64,000 nt of DNA from Planctomycetota bacterium (GCA_020639295.1 JACKGY010000011.1:113933-177932), one strand, 5' to 3'; counted from the stretch's first letter, positions 35,001-43,589 are shown. Notes: generated by a model not told the origin, from the sequence alone. Numbers and translations: made by a program.

Positions 35001-36033
35001 TCATGTCCCTCGTGATCGTCCGGTTGTGCTGGCGTGGATCGGGCGCCTCCTTGGTCATGATGGCCTGGTAGAGCCCCTCGCGGGTTGACGCCTGCCAGGG
35101 ACGACGGAGCGTCAGCGCCTCGTAGAGCGTGACGCCGAGCGAGTAGACGTCGCTTCTCGCGTCGAGATGGATGCGCTGGCCCGCGATCTGCTCCGGTGAC
35201 ATGTAGGCCGGCGTGCCGAAGAGGTCTCCGGTCATCGTGAGGGAGTGGGCGTCGTCGTGGTCGTCGCTCGCGAGTCCGAAGTCGAGCAGGATCGGCTCGC
35301 CCTCGTCGGTGATCATGATGTTGCCGGGCTTGATGTCGCGATGGACGACGCCTGCCTCGTGCGCGGCCTGGAGCGTCCTGGCGGTCTTCTCGAAGATCAG
35401 GAGGATGGCGTCGAGCTGCGCCTTCTCCATGTCGGCCGAGATCAGGTCGTCGCGGTCCTGCTCTGCGTCGTCCGCCTCGTCCTCGAAGTCCACGGCTTCG
35501 AGACTGCCGTCCTCGCCAAGGTCGAGGCTCAGGCCGCGCGTTCGGGAGATCCGCGCGCCGAGGGTCTCGCCGCTCACGTAGCGCATGGCGATGAAGGGCA
35601 CGCCGTTCTCGACTCCCGCGTCATGAATGCCGCAGATTCCCGGGTGATCGAGTCGCGCCGTGACCTCGGCCTCGCGCTTGAAGCGCGCGAGCTGCTTCTC
35701 GGCTCCCGGTCCGAGATTGGTCAGGATCTTCAGCGCCACCCGGCGACCGAGCCGCGTGTCCATTGCCCGGTAGACCTGCCCCTGACCCCCGCGGCCGATC
35801 TCCTTCTCGATGAGGTAGGGCCCGACCCGATCGCGGTGGCCCTCGTCCTGGTCGGTCCCGTCGTCGGTCGAGCGCAGCGCGAGGTACTCCCGAGCGACGA
35901 TCTCCTGGTGGCCGGGCCAGAGGGCCATGTAGTGGGCGAGCGACAGGGACCGGCCCTCCGCCTCGTCGCTCCAGTAGCGTTCCTGGAAGGCCAGGACGAC
36001 GCGCTCGGCCGGGGCGGCGTTCTCCGTGGTCAT
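31996..36033 (-). CDS. Large Ser/Thr kinase with TPR sensor, paralogue 2
   Basis: 1345 aa with the same architecture as its downstream neighbour: N-terminal ERVVLAFQERYWSDEAEGR, kinase with IGRGGQGQVYRA, VALKIL, VHRDIKPGN, LDFGLASDD and YMSPEQIAG, a helix near 405-425 (ALAATIVVGFPLVTALGGI), then a long TPR region to the C-terminus. The pair clearly arose by tandem duplication. Kinase halves are closely similar while TPR halves differ more, suggesting different ligands. It is the first gene of the operon, divergent from the ECF sigma gene at 36200. Confidence 0.92.
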   Translation of the reverse strand: MTTENAAPAERVVLAFQERYWSDEAEGRSLSLAHYMALWPGHQEIVAREYLALRSTDDGTDQDEGHRDRVGPYLIEKEIGRGGQGQVYRAMDTRLGRRVALKILTNLGPGAEKQLARFKREAEVTARLDHPGICGIHDAGVENGVPFIAMRYVSGETLGARISRTRGLSLDLGEDGSLEAVDFEDEADDAEQDRDDLISADMEKAQLDAILLIFEKTARTLQAAHEAGVVHRDIKPGNIMITDEGEPILLDFGLASDDHDDAHSLTMTGDLFGTPAYMSPEQIAGQRIHLDARSDVYSLGVTLYEALTLRRPWQASTREGLYQAIMTKEAPDPRQHNRTITRDMKVVLECALEKDRDRRYSSAAAFADDLAAVRQGRPVSAIRIGALGRTIRWAKRKPARAALAATIVVGFPLVTALGGIVLANLGDIRARKAALVREEVEEDLQNGFEAIEARDPESALARFRNALDQDPSEPAAYSGAAFALFRLGRPDEAAKLLIEARSKIDDPARLVSLEIEAMRATHREDEASQREKDARPPRDALDWFLAGLEVGYQKGFASSIPTPRSRDLARKAVDFYYRAAHSSPNARLVYHSVLLHAASYARDEATSLATADVIQTLWPQSAVAWSSIGSALEPFDPDRALDAHRRAAELEPDGVLYLSEYANALADSGDIDGAKNIFTRAEPLDDGREITAVCLAKCEIAVDDMSAARTRLELALQKRPESVRLRFLLASAMASADDFEPAAAIFRELEEENPESSIIVMSLARTLQEAGRYEEAREAARRAAAIDDSSAGPHLVITSCNIKEGRLDEAAISLKEATSRDLIAVEDIKIAARHLSVLGESQRGLDLLTRNDKAIEKSALCWHERGVILNRLDRIEEALAAFQRCEAIDPTTESLYSNMMAMYYKLGRYEDSLAAYEKGLAIDPRDVNCITNAVNVFFALDRPEDALKAADTLIEMHPEKAFGYGSRALALSKLKRPTEAIVAARKAIAMSPDDGDAHRVLGVSLVETGQRDEALEEFRVAFRLDPDDRDNATNLMSLLTGRGLWQEAAPVVDRAIAAHPDDAWLLIERARTSYILRKASLALADLRRAIELEPTSNRANYFYALVLGEVESTEAGIEQMRRAMEIAREHPDIPLEIETNPSWTNSMAARIRVRLEEIFYEEGLEAAMAAGEDFLVECSGHEQIAAKLDQLREMKALDPEVILEEQVALARAHERICRERHCDQRRLRAMLAIARLNPEDAHIRNSIAWMKADPEGNPEFRDLDGALLHSLRAVELSERQDPNILDTLAVIRFGLGQLDEAVALQEEIVRLMAGRDAGGYTFATAKAHLTRYRAALATKELNHEQ

Positions 36034-36199
36034 TGCGATCTCCGCTGCGGATTCCGGGCTACCGGCGGGCTCGTACGCGGAGGTCCGGGCAAGCCGGACA
36101 GAAATCTCCCGACTGATTCAGACCTGCCGTCGCGGACGTCGGCGACTTGCGCTAAACTGCCGTCCGGGAACAACTTCCAGGACGGAGCGGATTGGGTTC
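36034..36199. promoter_or_regulatory. Divergent promoter region, kinase operon and ECF sigma gene
   Basis: A 166-bp space separates the starts of the kinase operon (minus) and the sigma gene (plus). Both promoters must lie here or inside the sigma frame. It contains the short inverted elements CTACCGGCGGGCTCG and AAGCCGG. No consensus -35/-10 pair is clear. Confidence 0.4.
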
Positions 36200-36820
36200 G
36201 TGCGCGAAGATTCGGGAGTTTCCTCGACCAGAGGTCAGGCCGAACGGGCGGCGAAGGGCGATCGAACGAGCCTCACCCGGCTCTACGAACGACTCGCGCC
36301 CGCGCTCTACGCCTGGGCCGCGATCCGTATCCACCCGCGTCACCGCGGACGTCTCGATCCTCTCGACGTCGTCCAGGACACCTGGTGGCGAGCCCTCAAT
36401 TCCTTCTCGTCCTTCGACCCGGAGCGCGGCAGCTTCCGGGCCTGGATCTTTCGCATCGCCACCAACGTTCTGACCGACGGCTATCGCAGACTCGCCGTCA
36501 GGGGGCAGATTCCGAGCGTCGATCGGGTCTGTCGCGAGACCGAACCGGCAAGCGAGGCCGTCGCCCAGCTCACCTCGATCAGCCAGGCGGTGGCCCGCGA
36601 CGACGACGTGGCTCGGATCATCTCCGCGGTCGAGGCGCTCGATGCCGACGAGCGGACCCTCCTCGCCTGCAGGGGACTCGAGGGGCTCGGCTCGGCCGAC
36701 ACCGCGCTCGTCCTCGGAATCGGTGCCGGCGCCTGCGAGAAGCGCTGGCAACGGCTCAGGGCGCAGCTCCGTGAGTCGCCGATCTGGCGGTCTTTCCTGG
36801 CGATGCTCGACGAGGACTGA
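36200..36820 (+). CDS. ECF-type sigma factor, divergent from the kinase operon
   Basis: 206 aa. GTG at 36200 (VREDSGVSSTRGQAER) was chosen because sigma2 begins soon after and ggacggag precedes it; a frame from 36026 would extend into the kinase gene. Sigma2: LTRLYERLAPALYAWAAIR, LDVVQDTWWRALNSF. Sigma4 is less typical (GLEGLGSADTALVLGIGAGA) yet positioned correctly. Shared regulatory space with three kinases makes regulation by phosphorylation plausible. Confidence 0.82.
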   Translation: MREDSGVSSTRGQAERAAKGDRTSLTRLYERLAPALYAWAAIRIHPRHRGRLDPLDVVQDTWWRALNSFSSFDPERGSFRAWIFRIATNVLTDGYRRLAVRGQIPSVDRVCRETEPASEAVAQLTSISQAVARDDDVARIISAVEALDADERTLLACRGLEGLGSADTALVLGIGAGACEKRWQRLRAQLRESPIWRSFLAMLDED

Positions 36821-36842
36821 GCGGACCACCGTGGCCCACCCG

Positions 36843-39605
36843 TCATTCGAACAGCCGGCGCAGCTCCTCGTCGAAGTCGAGGATGATGGTCCAGGGCACC
36901 TCGGGGACCTGCTCGTGCTCGCGCATGACGATCCGCTCGCCGTCCGGCAGGACCGGGGAGAGGAACTCGGCGAGTGGAGATTCGAGTTGGAAGAGGAGGG
37001 CCGACCCGATGACTCTCGGCCGTTCGCCGAGTTCGAGTTCGAGTGCGCGACAGCATCGCTCGCCATCGAAGTAACGGATGCTCTTCCCATCGGGCGACCA
37101 GGTCGGACGAAAGCCACCCCTGGTCGTGAGCTGGTACGGCGTCGAGTCGGCCCGTCGGGTGACCAGGAAGAGCTCGGCGCGGGAATCGACCAGGCCGGAG
37201 TAGGCGATCCACTCGCCGTCAGGCGAGTACGAAGCCCAGCTGATCCTGCCGAGCTGGAGCCCGGGGATGGGAGTCGGATCACCGGCCTGATCGAGGCGGA
37301 GCTCGCGGAAACCGGCGCCTTCCGTGGTGCCGTCGGGGCTGGCGAGCAGAAGTCGGCTGGCGTCGGCCGACCAATCGACCACCGCCCAGGCTTCCTTCGT
37401 CTCGATCACGGTCTCGGTGGGGCTCGCGCCCGAGAACTTCACTCTCCGGATCCTCGCGCTGAGGGAACTCTCGCCGCCGGCGTAGACGATCTCGTCGGGC
37501 GCGCCCCTGGACCAGAAGGGTCGGGTGGAGTAGGCGACCGGCTCGGTGACGAAGCGCATGGTCGAACGCTCTCGGTCGATGATCGCGATCCGCGAGCGGC
37601 CACGGTCGTCTTCGACGATTCCCGCGAGCTGCGCGCCGTCCGGCGACGGCTGGAGCGCCGACCAGTTGCGGGCCACCTCGTCGGCGACGATGGGCGTCCT
37701 CTTGCCCTCGCGATCGACGATGAAGGGGATGGACTCCAGAGCCGGGCGTCCGGTGTAGATGATGGTGCGCCCGTTCTGGGACGCCACGTAACTCGGGTTC
37801 CAGGTCATACCATCGACGAACAGGTCCTGGGCGCAGATCACCGGACTCGACCTCGCCTCCCCGGCTTCGGGATCGAAGCGGATGGCGAGCAGGAGCCCCT
37901 CGCGCTGGTAGACGACGTGGCCGGTCCGCAGGTACTGGGCCCCGAATCCGTTGGTGACGACGCTCCGCTGGCTGCCGTCGGCGAGGTCGAGAAGTCTGAT
38001 CTCGGGCGGGCGGCCGGTCTCGCTCCGGAATACGACGGTGAAGAGGAGCCTGTTCGCTCCGGGGATGAACGACGGGAACGAGTGCTCGAGTTCTCCTTTC
38101 ATGCCATCGACGGTGGTGATGGTGCGGCTCACGACGGTCCCCGGCTCCAGGAGACGGAGCCCGTCGTCGGGACTCCGGAGCGATCGATAGGCGATCGCGC
38201 CATCCTCCCGACAGCTCGGTCCGATGCCGATCTCCTTCGTGAGCAGCTCCGGTGCGCCGCTCTCGATCGAGATCCGGTTCATCGCGCCTTCGGCATCGAG
38301 GTAGATCAACCGCTTGCCATCGGGCATGAAGATCGGCTGGAAGCTGTTCGCTGCCGACTTGATCGCCCGGCTCTCGAGTTCACCCAGGCGGCGGTGGTGG
38401 AGCTGGAAACTGGAAGACCCGACGCCTTCGATGAAGGCCAGATCACGGCCCTCGGGTGAGAGACAGACGTAGTCCCTGATCCGCACCTGCGACGCGAGCC
38501 ACGGGGCGGGCGGCTTCGTCCGCAGCCTGACCGGTTCGCGCGCCGGCGGCGAGACGGTCGTTCCCGACTTCTCGACTTCGAGGCCCGGTCGTCCGGGCCG
38601 GACGATCAGGAAGGCCGAGAGGCCGGCGAATGCGACCGAAAGGAGCCAAGGGAGAAGGGCCGGGATCGGAGCTCGGCGCGCGGTCCCGACGGGTGCGCCG
38701 GAGGCGTAGGTGATCTGCGAGGGGTTCTCGAGCGCCGACTCGATCTCGATCCGCGCGTCGCCGATGTCCTGCAGCCTACGGCGACGATCCTTGGCGAGGC
38801 AGCGACGCACGAGCTGTACCACCACCATCGGCGTGTCGGAGGGCAGGAGCGTGAGGTCGGGTTCGGCCCCGATGATCGAGCCGAGCAGATCGGCCTGGCT
38901 CTCGCCCGAAAAGGGACGAGAACCCGTCAGACCTTCGTAGAGGACGCAGCCGAAGGACCAGATGTCGGTGCGGCGATCCACCTTCTGCCCGCGGGCCTGT
39001 TCGGGAGACATGTAGGGCACCGTGCCGAGCAGCGTGCCCGGCGAGGTCGTATCGCGGCCATCGATGGTCGGTGGCAGGCTCGCCTCGGCGTCGAGGAAGA
39101 AGGATTCGTCACTCGCCTTGCGGGGCGAGTCGTCGCGGGCGAGTCCGAAATCGAGGATCCTGGCTTGGGAGTCGTCGTCTACCTGGATGTTGGCGGGCTT
39201 CAGGTCGCGATGGATGATCCCCGCCGCGTGCGCGGCCTCGAGGCCCTCGGCGACCTGCTTCAGGATCTCGAGGAGGTCGTGGAGTCCGATCCGCCCGCGG
39301 GCGAGGCGTTGCGCCAACGACTCGCCGTCGACGCATTCCATGACCATGAAGTGAGCCCCGTCCTGCTCCTCCAGGCCGTGGACGGCCGCGATCGCGTTGT
39401 GGCGCAGCGAGGCGAGGAGCCTCGCCTCGCGCTCGAAGCGCGCCACCAGATTGCCGTCGCCAGAGAGGGCCGCCGGCAGGGCCTTGATGGCGACATCGCG
39501 GCGGAGCCTCTCGTCGCGCGCCCGCCAGACCTCGCCCATTCCGCCCCGACCGAGCAGGCTGACGACCACGTAGGGCCCGATCCTCGTCCCCGGCGCGATC
39601 TTCAC
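36843..39605 (-). CDS. Ser/Thr kinase with PD40/TolB-like propeller
   Basis: 920 aa from GTG 39605 (VKIAPGTRIGPY); upstream codons in the frame overlap the aminotransferase. Kinase ~10-300: LLGRGGMGEVWRA, VAIKALP, IIHRDLKPANI, ILDFGLARDD and YMSPEQARG. A helix at ~325-345 (LLPWLLSVAFAGLSAFLIV). The remainder is a six-bladed TolB/PD40-like propeller (SPEGRDLAFIEGVG, SPDGAQLAGIVED, SPDGEWIAYSG, SPDGKSIRYFDG). This architecture is common in acidobacteria and planctomycetes. It follows the aminotransferase by 31 nt on the same strand. Confidence 0.9.
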   Translation of the reverse strand: MKIAPGTRIGPYVVVSLLGRGGMGEVWRARDERLRRDVAIKALPAALSGDGNLVARFEREARLLASLRHNAIAAVHGLEEQDGAHFMVMECVDGESLAQRLARGRIGLHDLLEILKQVAEGLEAAHAAGIIHRDLKPANIQVDDDSQARILDFGLARDDSPRKASDESFFLDAEASLPPTIDGRDTTSPGTLLGTVPYMSPEQARGQKVDRRTDIWSFGCVLYEGLTGSRPFSGESQADLLGSIIGAEPDLTLLPSDTPMVVVQLVRRCLAKDRRRRLQDIGDARIEIESALENPSQITYASGAPVGTARRAPIPALLPWLLSVAFAGLSAFLIVRPGRPGLEVEKSGTTVSPPAREPVRLRTKPPAPWLASQVRIRDYVCLSPEGRDLAFIEGVGSSSFQLHHRRLGELESRAIKSAANSFQPIFMPDGKRLIYLDAEGAMNRISIESGAPELLTKEIGIGPSCREDGAIAYRSLRSPDDGLRLLEPGTVVSRTITTVDGMKGELEHSFPSFIPGANRLLFTVVFRSETGRPPEIRLLDLADGSQRSVVTNGFGAQYLRTGHVVYQREGLLLAIRFDPEAGEARSSPVICAQDLFVDGMTWNPSYVASQNGRTIIYTGRPALESIPFIVDREGKRTPIVADEVARNWSALQPSPDGAQLAGIVEDDRGRSRIAIIDRERSTMRFVTEPVAYSTRPFWSRGAPDEIVYAGGESSLSARIRRVKFSGASPTETVIETKEAWAVVDWSADASRLLLASPDGTTEGAGFRELRLDQAGDPTPIPGLQLGRISWASYSPDGEWIAYSGLVDSRAELFLVTRRADSTPYQLTTRGGFRPTWSPDGKSIRYFDGERCCRALELELGERPRVIGSALLFQLESPLAEFLSPVLPDGERIVMREHEQVPEVPWTIILDFDEELRRLFE

Positions 39606-39636
39606 CCGCACCTCCTCGCCGTCGCCGTGCCGACGA

Positions 39637-40884
39637 TCATCGGCCGGCGGCCCGGTCGGCCCGGTACTGATCGAGGACCTCGGCCATGATCGCGACGTCG
39701 GAGTCGAAGGTCTCCGGGAGGAGGGGACCGAAGGAGAAGCGGAAGAACGATCCATACGGGGAGCGATAGGACGGGTCCTTGGCGTGAGGCCGCGCCATGT
39801 CGCAGTCGAAGCCCTCCAGGATCGCCGCACCGCGCTTGAACAGCCGGCGATTGAACTCGTGGGCGTTCAATCCCTCCGGCAACTCGAGCCAGTGGTAGAA
39901 GCCGCCGTCGCCGGTGTGGACGGTCAGGCCCATGTTCCGGAACGCGGCGCCGTATCGTTCGCGTTGCATGCCGTAGTGGGCTGCGACCGCGTCGCGGGCC
40001 TGGGCGACGCGCTTGGGTTCGAGCAACTCGGCGGCGTAGAGCTGCGAGGGGTGGCTCACGCCGCCCATTCCGAAGCTCGAGAAGTTCGACAGGGTCTCGA
40101 TGTTGCGGCGGCTGGCGATGATCCAGCCCACGCGGATGCCCGGACACTGGAGCCCCTTGGTGCAGGCGCCGGAGAGGAAGACGTTGCTCTCGTCGAGGTC
40201 GTCGACGTAGGCGATGCCGCTGACGCCCGTCGAATGATGGAACAGCTCGTAGGCCTCGTCGAGCAGGATGCCGTTCTTGGCCTCCTGGGCGATGGCCATG
40301 AGCTCGCGCAGCTCGTCGCCGTGGCGGGTGTGTCCGGTGGGATTGCCGGGGTTCGAGATGATCGCCAGAAGCCTCGTCTTCGCATTCAATCCCGCGCGAT
40401 CGAAGTAGGCCGAATTCGCCGGGTGGAAGCCGTTCTCGCGGGTGAAGGGGACCACGCGCCAGCTGGTCTCGGTCTGGGTCAGGATGTCGAGATAGGCCGG
40501 CCACTCGATGCTGCCGATCCGGACCTCGACGTGGTTCTTGAGGAAGGCGAGGACCGAGAAGATTCCCGGCCGACCGCCAGCGAAGACCATCACGTTCTCG
40601 GGCGCGATTTGCGAGCCGTAGAAACCGTTGTAGTGCTCGGCGATGGCCTCGCGCAGCCGAGGATGGCCCCAGGCCTTGGGGTAGAAGCGGTCCTCCCAGG
40701 TGACCGCCACGCTGCTCGGCAACGACGGCCCACCAGGCAGCGGCGTCGTCAACGGGAAGCCCTGCGACCAGGGGTGCGTCCCGGGAGTGCCCATGAACTG
40801 CCCGAAGCTGTCGCGGAAGGCGTAGAGGGTCTCGTAGATGCCCATCGGCGGGCAGTCGTCGGAGAGGAAGGATTCGCGCTGCAT
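39637..40884 (-). CDS. PLP-dependent aminotransferase (class I/II, fold type I)
   Basis: 415 aa from MQRESFLSDD (40884); MGIYETLY, 13 residues further in, is an alternative. Motifs: substrate loop PGGPSLPSSVAV, cofactor-contact region FAGGRPGIFSVLAF, SNPGNPTGHT, LLDEAYELFHH, and the Schiff-base lysine in LSGACTKGLQCPGIRVGW. Near the C-terminus, FRFSFGPLLPETFDSD binds the substrate carboxylate. It is closest in style to the aspartate/alanine aminotransferase group; substrate not predictable. It may share a transcript with the propeller kinase gene that follows. The diverged repeat at 40941-41010 lies in its leader. Confidence 0.88.
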   Translation of the reverse strand: MQRESFLSDDCPPMGIYETLYAFRDSFGQFMGTPGTHPWSQGFPLTTPLPGGPSLPSSVAVTWEDRFYPKAWGHPRLREAIAEHYNGFYGSQIAPENVMVFAGGRPGIFSVLAFLKNHVEVRIGSIEWPAYLDILTQTETSWRVVPFTRENGFHPANSAYFDRAGLNAKTRLLAIISNPGNPTGHTRHGDELRELMAIAQEAKNGILLDEAYELFHHSTGVSGIAYVDDLDESNVFLSGACTKGLQCPGIRVGWIIASRRNIETLSNFSSFGMGGVSHPSQLYAAELLEPKRVAQARDAVAAHYGMQRERYGAAFRNMGLTVHTGDGGFYHWLELPEGLNAHEFNRRLFKRGAAILEGFDCDMARPHAKDPSYRSPYGSFFRFSFGPLLPETFDSDVAIMAEVLDQYRADRAAGR

Positions 40885-40940
40885 GGGTCGGCTGAGTCGA
40901 TGTTGGTGGGGATTCGCGATCGGACACGAGCGCGGTCGGA

Positions 40941-41010
40941 GCGTCCCTACCGGACGCACCCCCGAGCGTGGCGAAGGTACCCGACGAGCCCCGGACTGTC
41001 GAGGACGCCC
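40941..41010. repeat. Diverged copy of the TGTCCCTACCGG repeat upstream of the aminotransferase gene
   Basis: GTCCCTACCGGAC at 40943, here inside the inverted repeat GCGTCC-CTACC-GGACGC, followed by GTACCCGACG and GGACTGTCGAGGAC as in the other copies. It lies about 60 nt before the aminotransferase start. Unlike the others it is in core DNA, away from transposons. Confidence 0.45.
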
Positions 41011-41050
41011 GCAATTCACTTCGACCTTCCCCGGTCTGGTGGACGGAAGG

Positions 41051-41395
41051 TCAGGTAGCTCCAGCTGCAGATGAGCGGTCTGCCTCGAGCTTCGCCGGAC
41101 GGCGATGGCCTGGCGTCGCGTGGCGGAGCTTCCGGTCGTAGAGGATCTCGACGCAGTCGTGGATCTCGGACTCGATGTAGCCGGCGAAGAGCTGGATCGG
41201 CCGGTCCGGTTCTCCTTCCCGATGGCAGATCGTCTGGCCGAAGACGCTCGCCGTCGCCTCGTAGGGGACGGGTAGACCGAAGCTGACTGGCTGGGCGTGC
41301 GAGGCGTCGGTCGCGTCGTCGACGTCGAACTCGCCCAGGTCGAGCCCCGGGAGCTCTCCCTTCTGGCTGATGCCGAGCCCGACGTCGTCGCTCAT
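41051..41395 (-). CDS. Conserved-looking hypothetical protein
   Basis: 114 aa from MSDDVGLGISQKG; the longer frame to 41764 is an artefact overlapping the next gene's leader. Sequence such as PVSFGLPVPYEATASVFGQT, ICHREGEPDRPIQLFAGYIES and HDCVEILYDRKLR looks like a folded soluble domain without signal peptide or membrane segment. Family not recognised. It sits between the aminotransferase leader and the divergent beta-helix gene. Confidence 0.5.
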   Translation of the reverse strand: MSDDVGLGISQKGELPGLDLGEFDVDDATDASHAQPVSFGLPVPYEATASVFGQTICHREGEPDRPIQLFAGYIESEIHDCVEILYDRKLRHATPGHRRPAKLEADRSSAAGAT

Positions 41396-41729
41396 CCAGA
41401 ACCGGTCGCGTTGTCCTGGCAGCGCAGACGGACCTGGGCGTCCCGACAACCGCCGGTGCCGGCGCCGATGGCTATTGACCGATGGGCCACGACCAGCCGC
41501 GTCGTGTCGAGAAGCGAGAGCAGGACGAGGACGGATCGGTGTCGCGTCGTGCGAGTGCTCCAGGGCGATGACGGTCGAGGATTGGGTCAAGGACGGGTCT
41601 CGCACTGCGCGGTGGCGTTCGGGCTGCGGTTGAGAATCTGGCGCGCACTTGACCCCGGCGCCGAGAGTCTTCAGTCTCTCCGAGGCGCATGACCTTGGGC
41701 AGCAAGGCCCCGAAGTGAAGGAAGACTCG

Positions 41730-43535
41730 ATGCGAGCCCTGCTCTCGATCTTGGTTCTCTCCATCTCCGTATTGCGGCTCTCAGGTCAGGTAACCTGGAA
41801 CGTTCCCTCTACTGCGACACCGGACTTCGCCACGGCGGTAGCCATAGCGAACGTCGGTGACAGGATCCTCTTCGCGCCCGGCTATTACAGCACGGCGGGA
41901 ATCAGCGTCCCGATCCGGAAGCCTCTGAAGATCCAGGGCGCCGGCATCAATCAGACCTTCCTGCACGGCGACGTGAATCCGGCGGCCACGACGGTGCTCG
42001 ATTTCCAGCTCGTCGCGGGTGCCATCCGCATCGAGGATCTCACCATCCTCCCGACCGCGAGCGGTGCCCTGGCGTCGGGCATGAGCCATCGCCAGGGGAT
42101 CCGGGTCGGGCCCGTCCCCGGAGGGGCCTTCTACGCACCCGTGACGCTCGTCAACGTCCGCATCAAGGGTTGCCAGGGACCTGCCGGGGGCGCCTTCGAG
42201 ACCGGATTCAGCGGCCAGATCGACGCCACCAACTGCGAGTTCGAGCAGAACGTCAGCTTCGGTGCGGTCGATGGAGGGGGCGCGATCCTGGCCCATCAGG
42301 TCAAGATCTCCGGCTGCCGCTTCGCCAACAACCTGAGCGCGCAGGACGGAGGAGCCATCTTCGTGACCCGCGGCGCGGTCGACATCGCCGAGTCCCGCTT
42401 CGAGCAGAACACCGCCTTCGGGGCTGGCGGCGTGATTGCCGGGCGGAGCGGCTACGCCTTCGAGCTGAAGAACTGTCGTTTCCTCGGGAACAGCGCCACC
42501 AGTGCGGCCATCATGCACATCCGGCGGACTCTCCCCGGGCCGTGGCTACCCATCAGGGGGGCGCAGGTCCTGGTGTATCAGTGCTACATCCAGGGCAACC
42601 CGGGTGGTGGATCGGCGAGGCTCTTCGACCTCGACACCGAGAACTTCTCGCTCGTGGCCTCGACCATCCGCGACAACCCCAGTGTCTCGACGGCGCCTCT
42701 GGGCGTCGCGACGACTTCGGCGGCAGGCAACGCCTACATCAGCATCAGGGACTGCATCATCGAGGATCCGGTCGACGCGACGATGGTCCTCACGGCCGTT
42801 CCCGGGCCAACGGGCCTGCCGCCAGCGCCGCTGTCCAGTACTCTCACGGTCGAGACCTCGATCATCCACGATCCGCCGATCGTGAACGCCGTCTACATCA
42901 ACTACGGTCCGGTGCTCGACCTCGATCCGGCCTACGCCTCGTTCAACTCCGATAGTTACCTGCTGTTGCCGGGGTCGCCGGCCGTCGACGCCGGTTCCCA
43001 ACTCCTGGCCGACACGGACCTCGACGGAAACCCGAGACCCGTGGGAGCGCGCCGCGACATCGGCTGCTTCGAGCTGCAGAACCTCGACCCCGGTCCGGCT
43101 TTCGCGGGTACCAGCTCGACCTCCGATCTGTTCCTGTTCAACGGCACGAACGGGGGCCTAAGCCGGACGGTGACGGTCGACACCGGCTCGATCTGCACGC
43201 TCGAGATGGCCGAACCGATCCCCGGCCAGGTCGCCCCATTCGTACTCTGGGGCTACCTGGGCGTTCCCCGCCCGACCGACGCCTTCCCGATTCCCTACGC
43301 CGGCGGATCGATGGCCTTCACTCCGCAACTCGTCGATCCCAACAACCCGCTGCTCTTCACCATGACCGAGAACATCACTCCGGCCGGCGCGGGGCTGATC
43401 ATGTCGAGGCCAGCGCCCTGGTTCTACACCGGTCCCACCTGGCACGTGCCGATCACGATGACCTTGCAGGGGCTGATCGCCGACGGCACCGGGCCGCTCA
43501 AGATCACCAACGCGATGATCCTGCACGCGCGCTGA
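41730..43535 (+). CDS. Secreted right-handed beta-helix protein (choice-of-anchor Q type)
   Basis: 601 aa from MRALLSILVLSISVLRLSGQ (signal peptide), start after gtgaaggaagactc. Residues ~25-330 carry parallel beta-helix rungs (GDRILFAPGYYS, IRIEDLTILP, ALVNVRIKGCQGPAGGAFE-type, CRFANNLSAQDGGAIFV). The motif SPAVDAGSQLLADTDLDGNP followed by RDIGCFELQ (~425-460) is the choice-of-anchor Q signature of polymorphic surface proteins. A C-terminal beta domain (~465-601) resembles the end of the FG-GAP protein at 20027 in style. Likely surface-attached and glycan-binding or structural. Confidence 0.85.
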   Translation: MRALLSILVLSISVLRLSGQVTWNVPSTATPDFATAVAIANVGDRILFAPGYYSTAGISVPIRKPLKIQGAGINQTFLHGDVNPAATTVLDFQLVAGAIRIEDLTILPTASGALASGMSHRQGIRVGPVPGGAFYAPVTLVNVRIKGCQGPAGGAFETGFSGQIDATNCEFEQNVSFGAVDGGGAILAHQVKISGCRFANNLSAQDGGAIFVTRGAVDIAESRFEQNTAFGAGGVIAGRSGYAFELKNCRFLGNSATSAAIMHIRRTLPGPWLPIRGAQVLVYQCYIQGNPGGGSARLFDLDTENFSLVASTIRDNPSVSTAPLGVATTSAAGNAYISIRDCIIEDPVDATMVLTAVPGPTGLPPAPLSSTLTVETSIIHDPPIVNAVYINYGPVLDLDPAYASFNSDSYLLLPGSPAVDAGSQLLADTDLDGNPRPVGARRDIGCFELQNLDPGPAFAGTSSTSDLFLFNGTNGGLSRTVTVDTGSICTLEMAEPIPGQVAPFVLWGYLGVPRPTDAFPIPYAGGSMAFTPQLVDPNNPLLFTMTENITPAGAGLIMSRPAPWFYTGPTWHVPITMTLQGLIADGTGPLKITNAMILHAR

Positions 43536-43556
43536 GCGACTCCTGGTCGGTCCTCC

Positions 43557-43589
43557 GGTTCGTGTTCCCGCTTCGCGGGAGCACGAACC
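43557..43589 (+). terminator. Strong hairpin after the beta-helix gene
   Basis: GGTTCGTG-T-TCCCGC, loop TTC, GCGGGA-G-CACGAACC: 14 pairs with one mismatch, 22 nt after the stop codon. There is no U-run. Confidence 0.7.

Noticed and set aside
41396..41764. N-terminal extension of the hypothetical gene at 41051-41395
   Set aside because: The extension is Arg/Ser-rich, overlaps the divergent gene's leader and signal sequence, and has no ribosome site; the internal ATG at 41395 gives a sensible protein.
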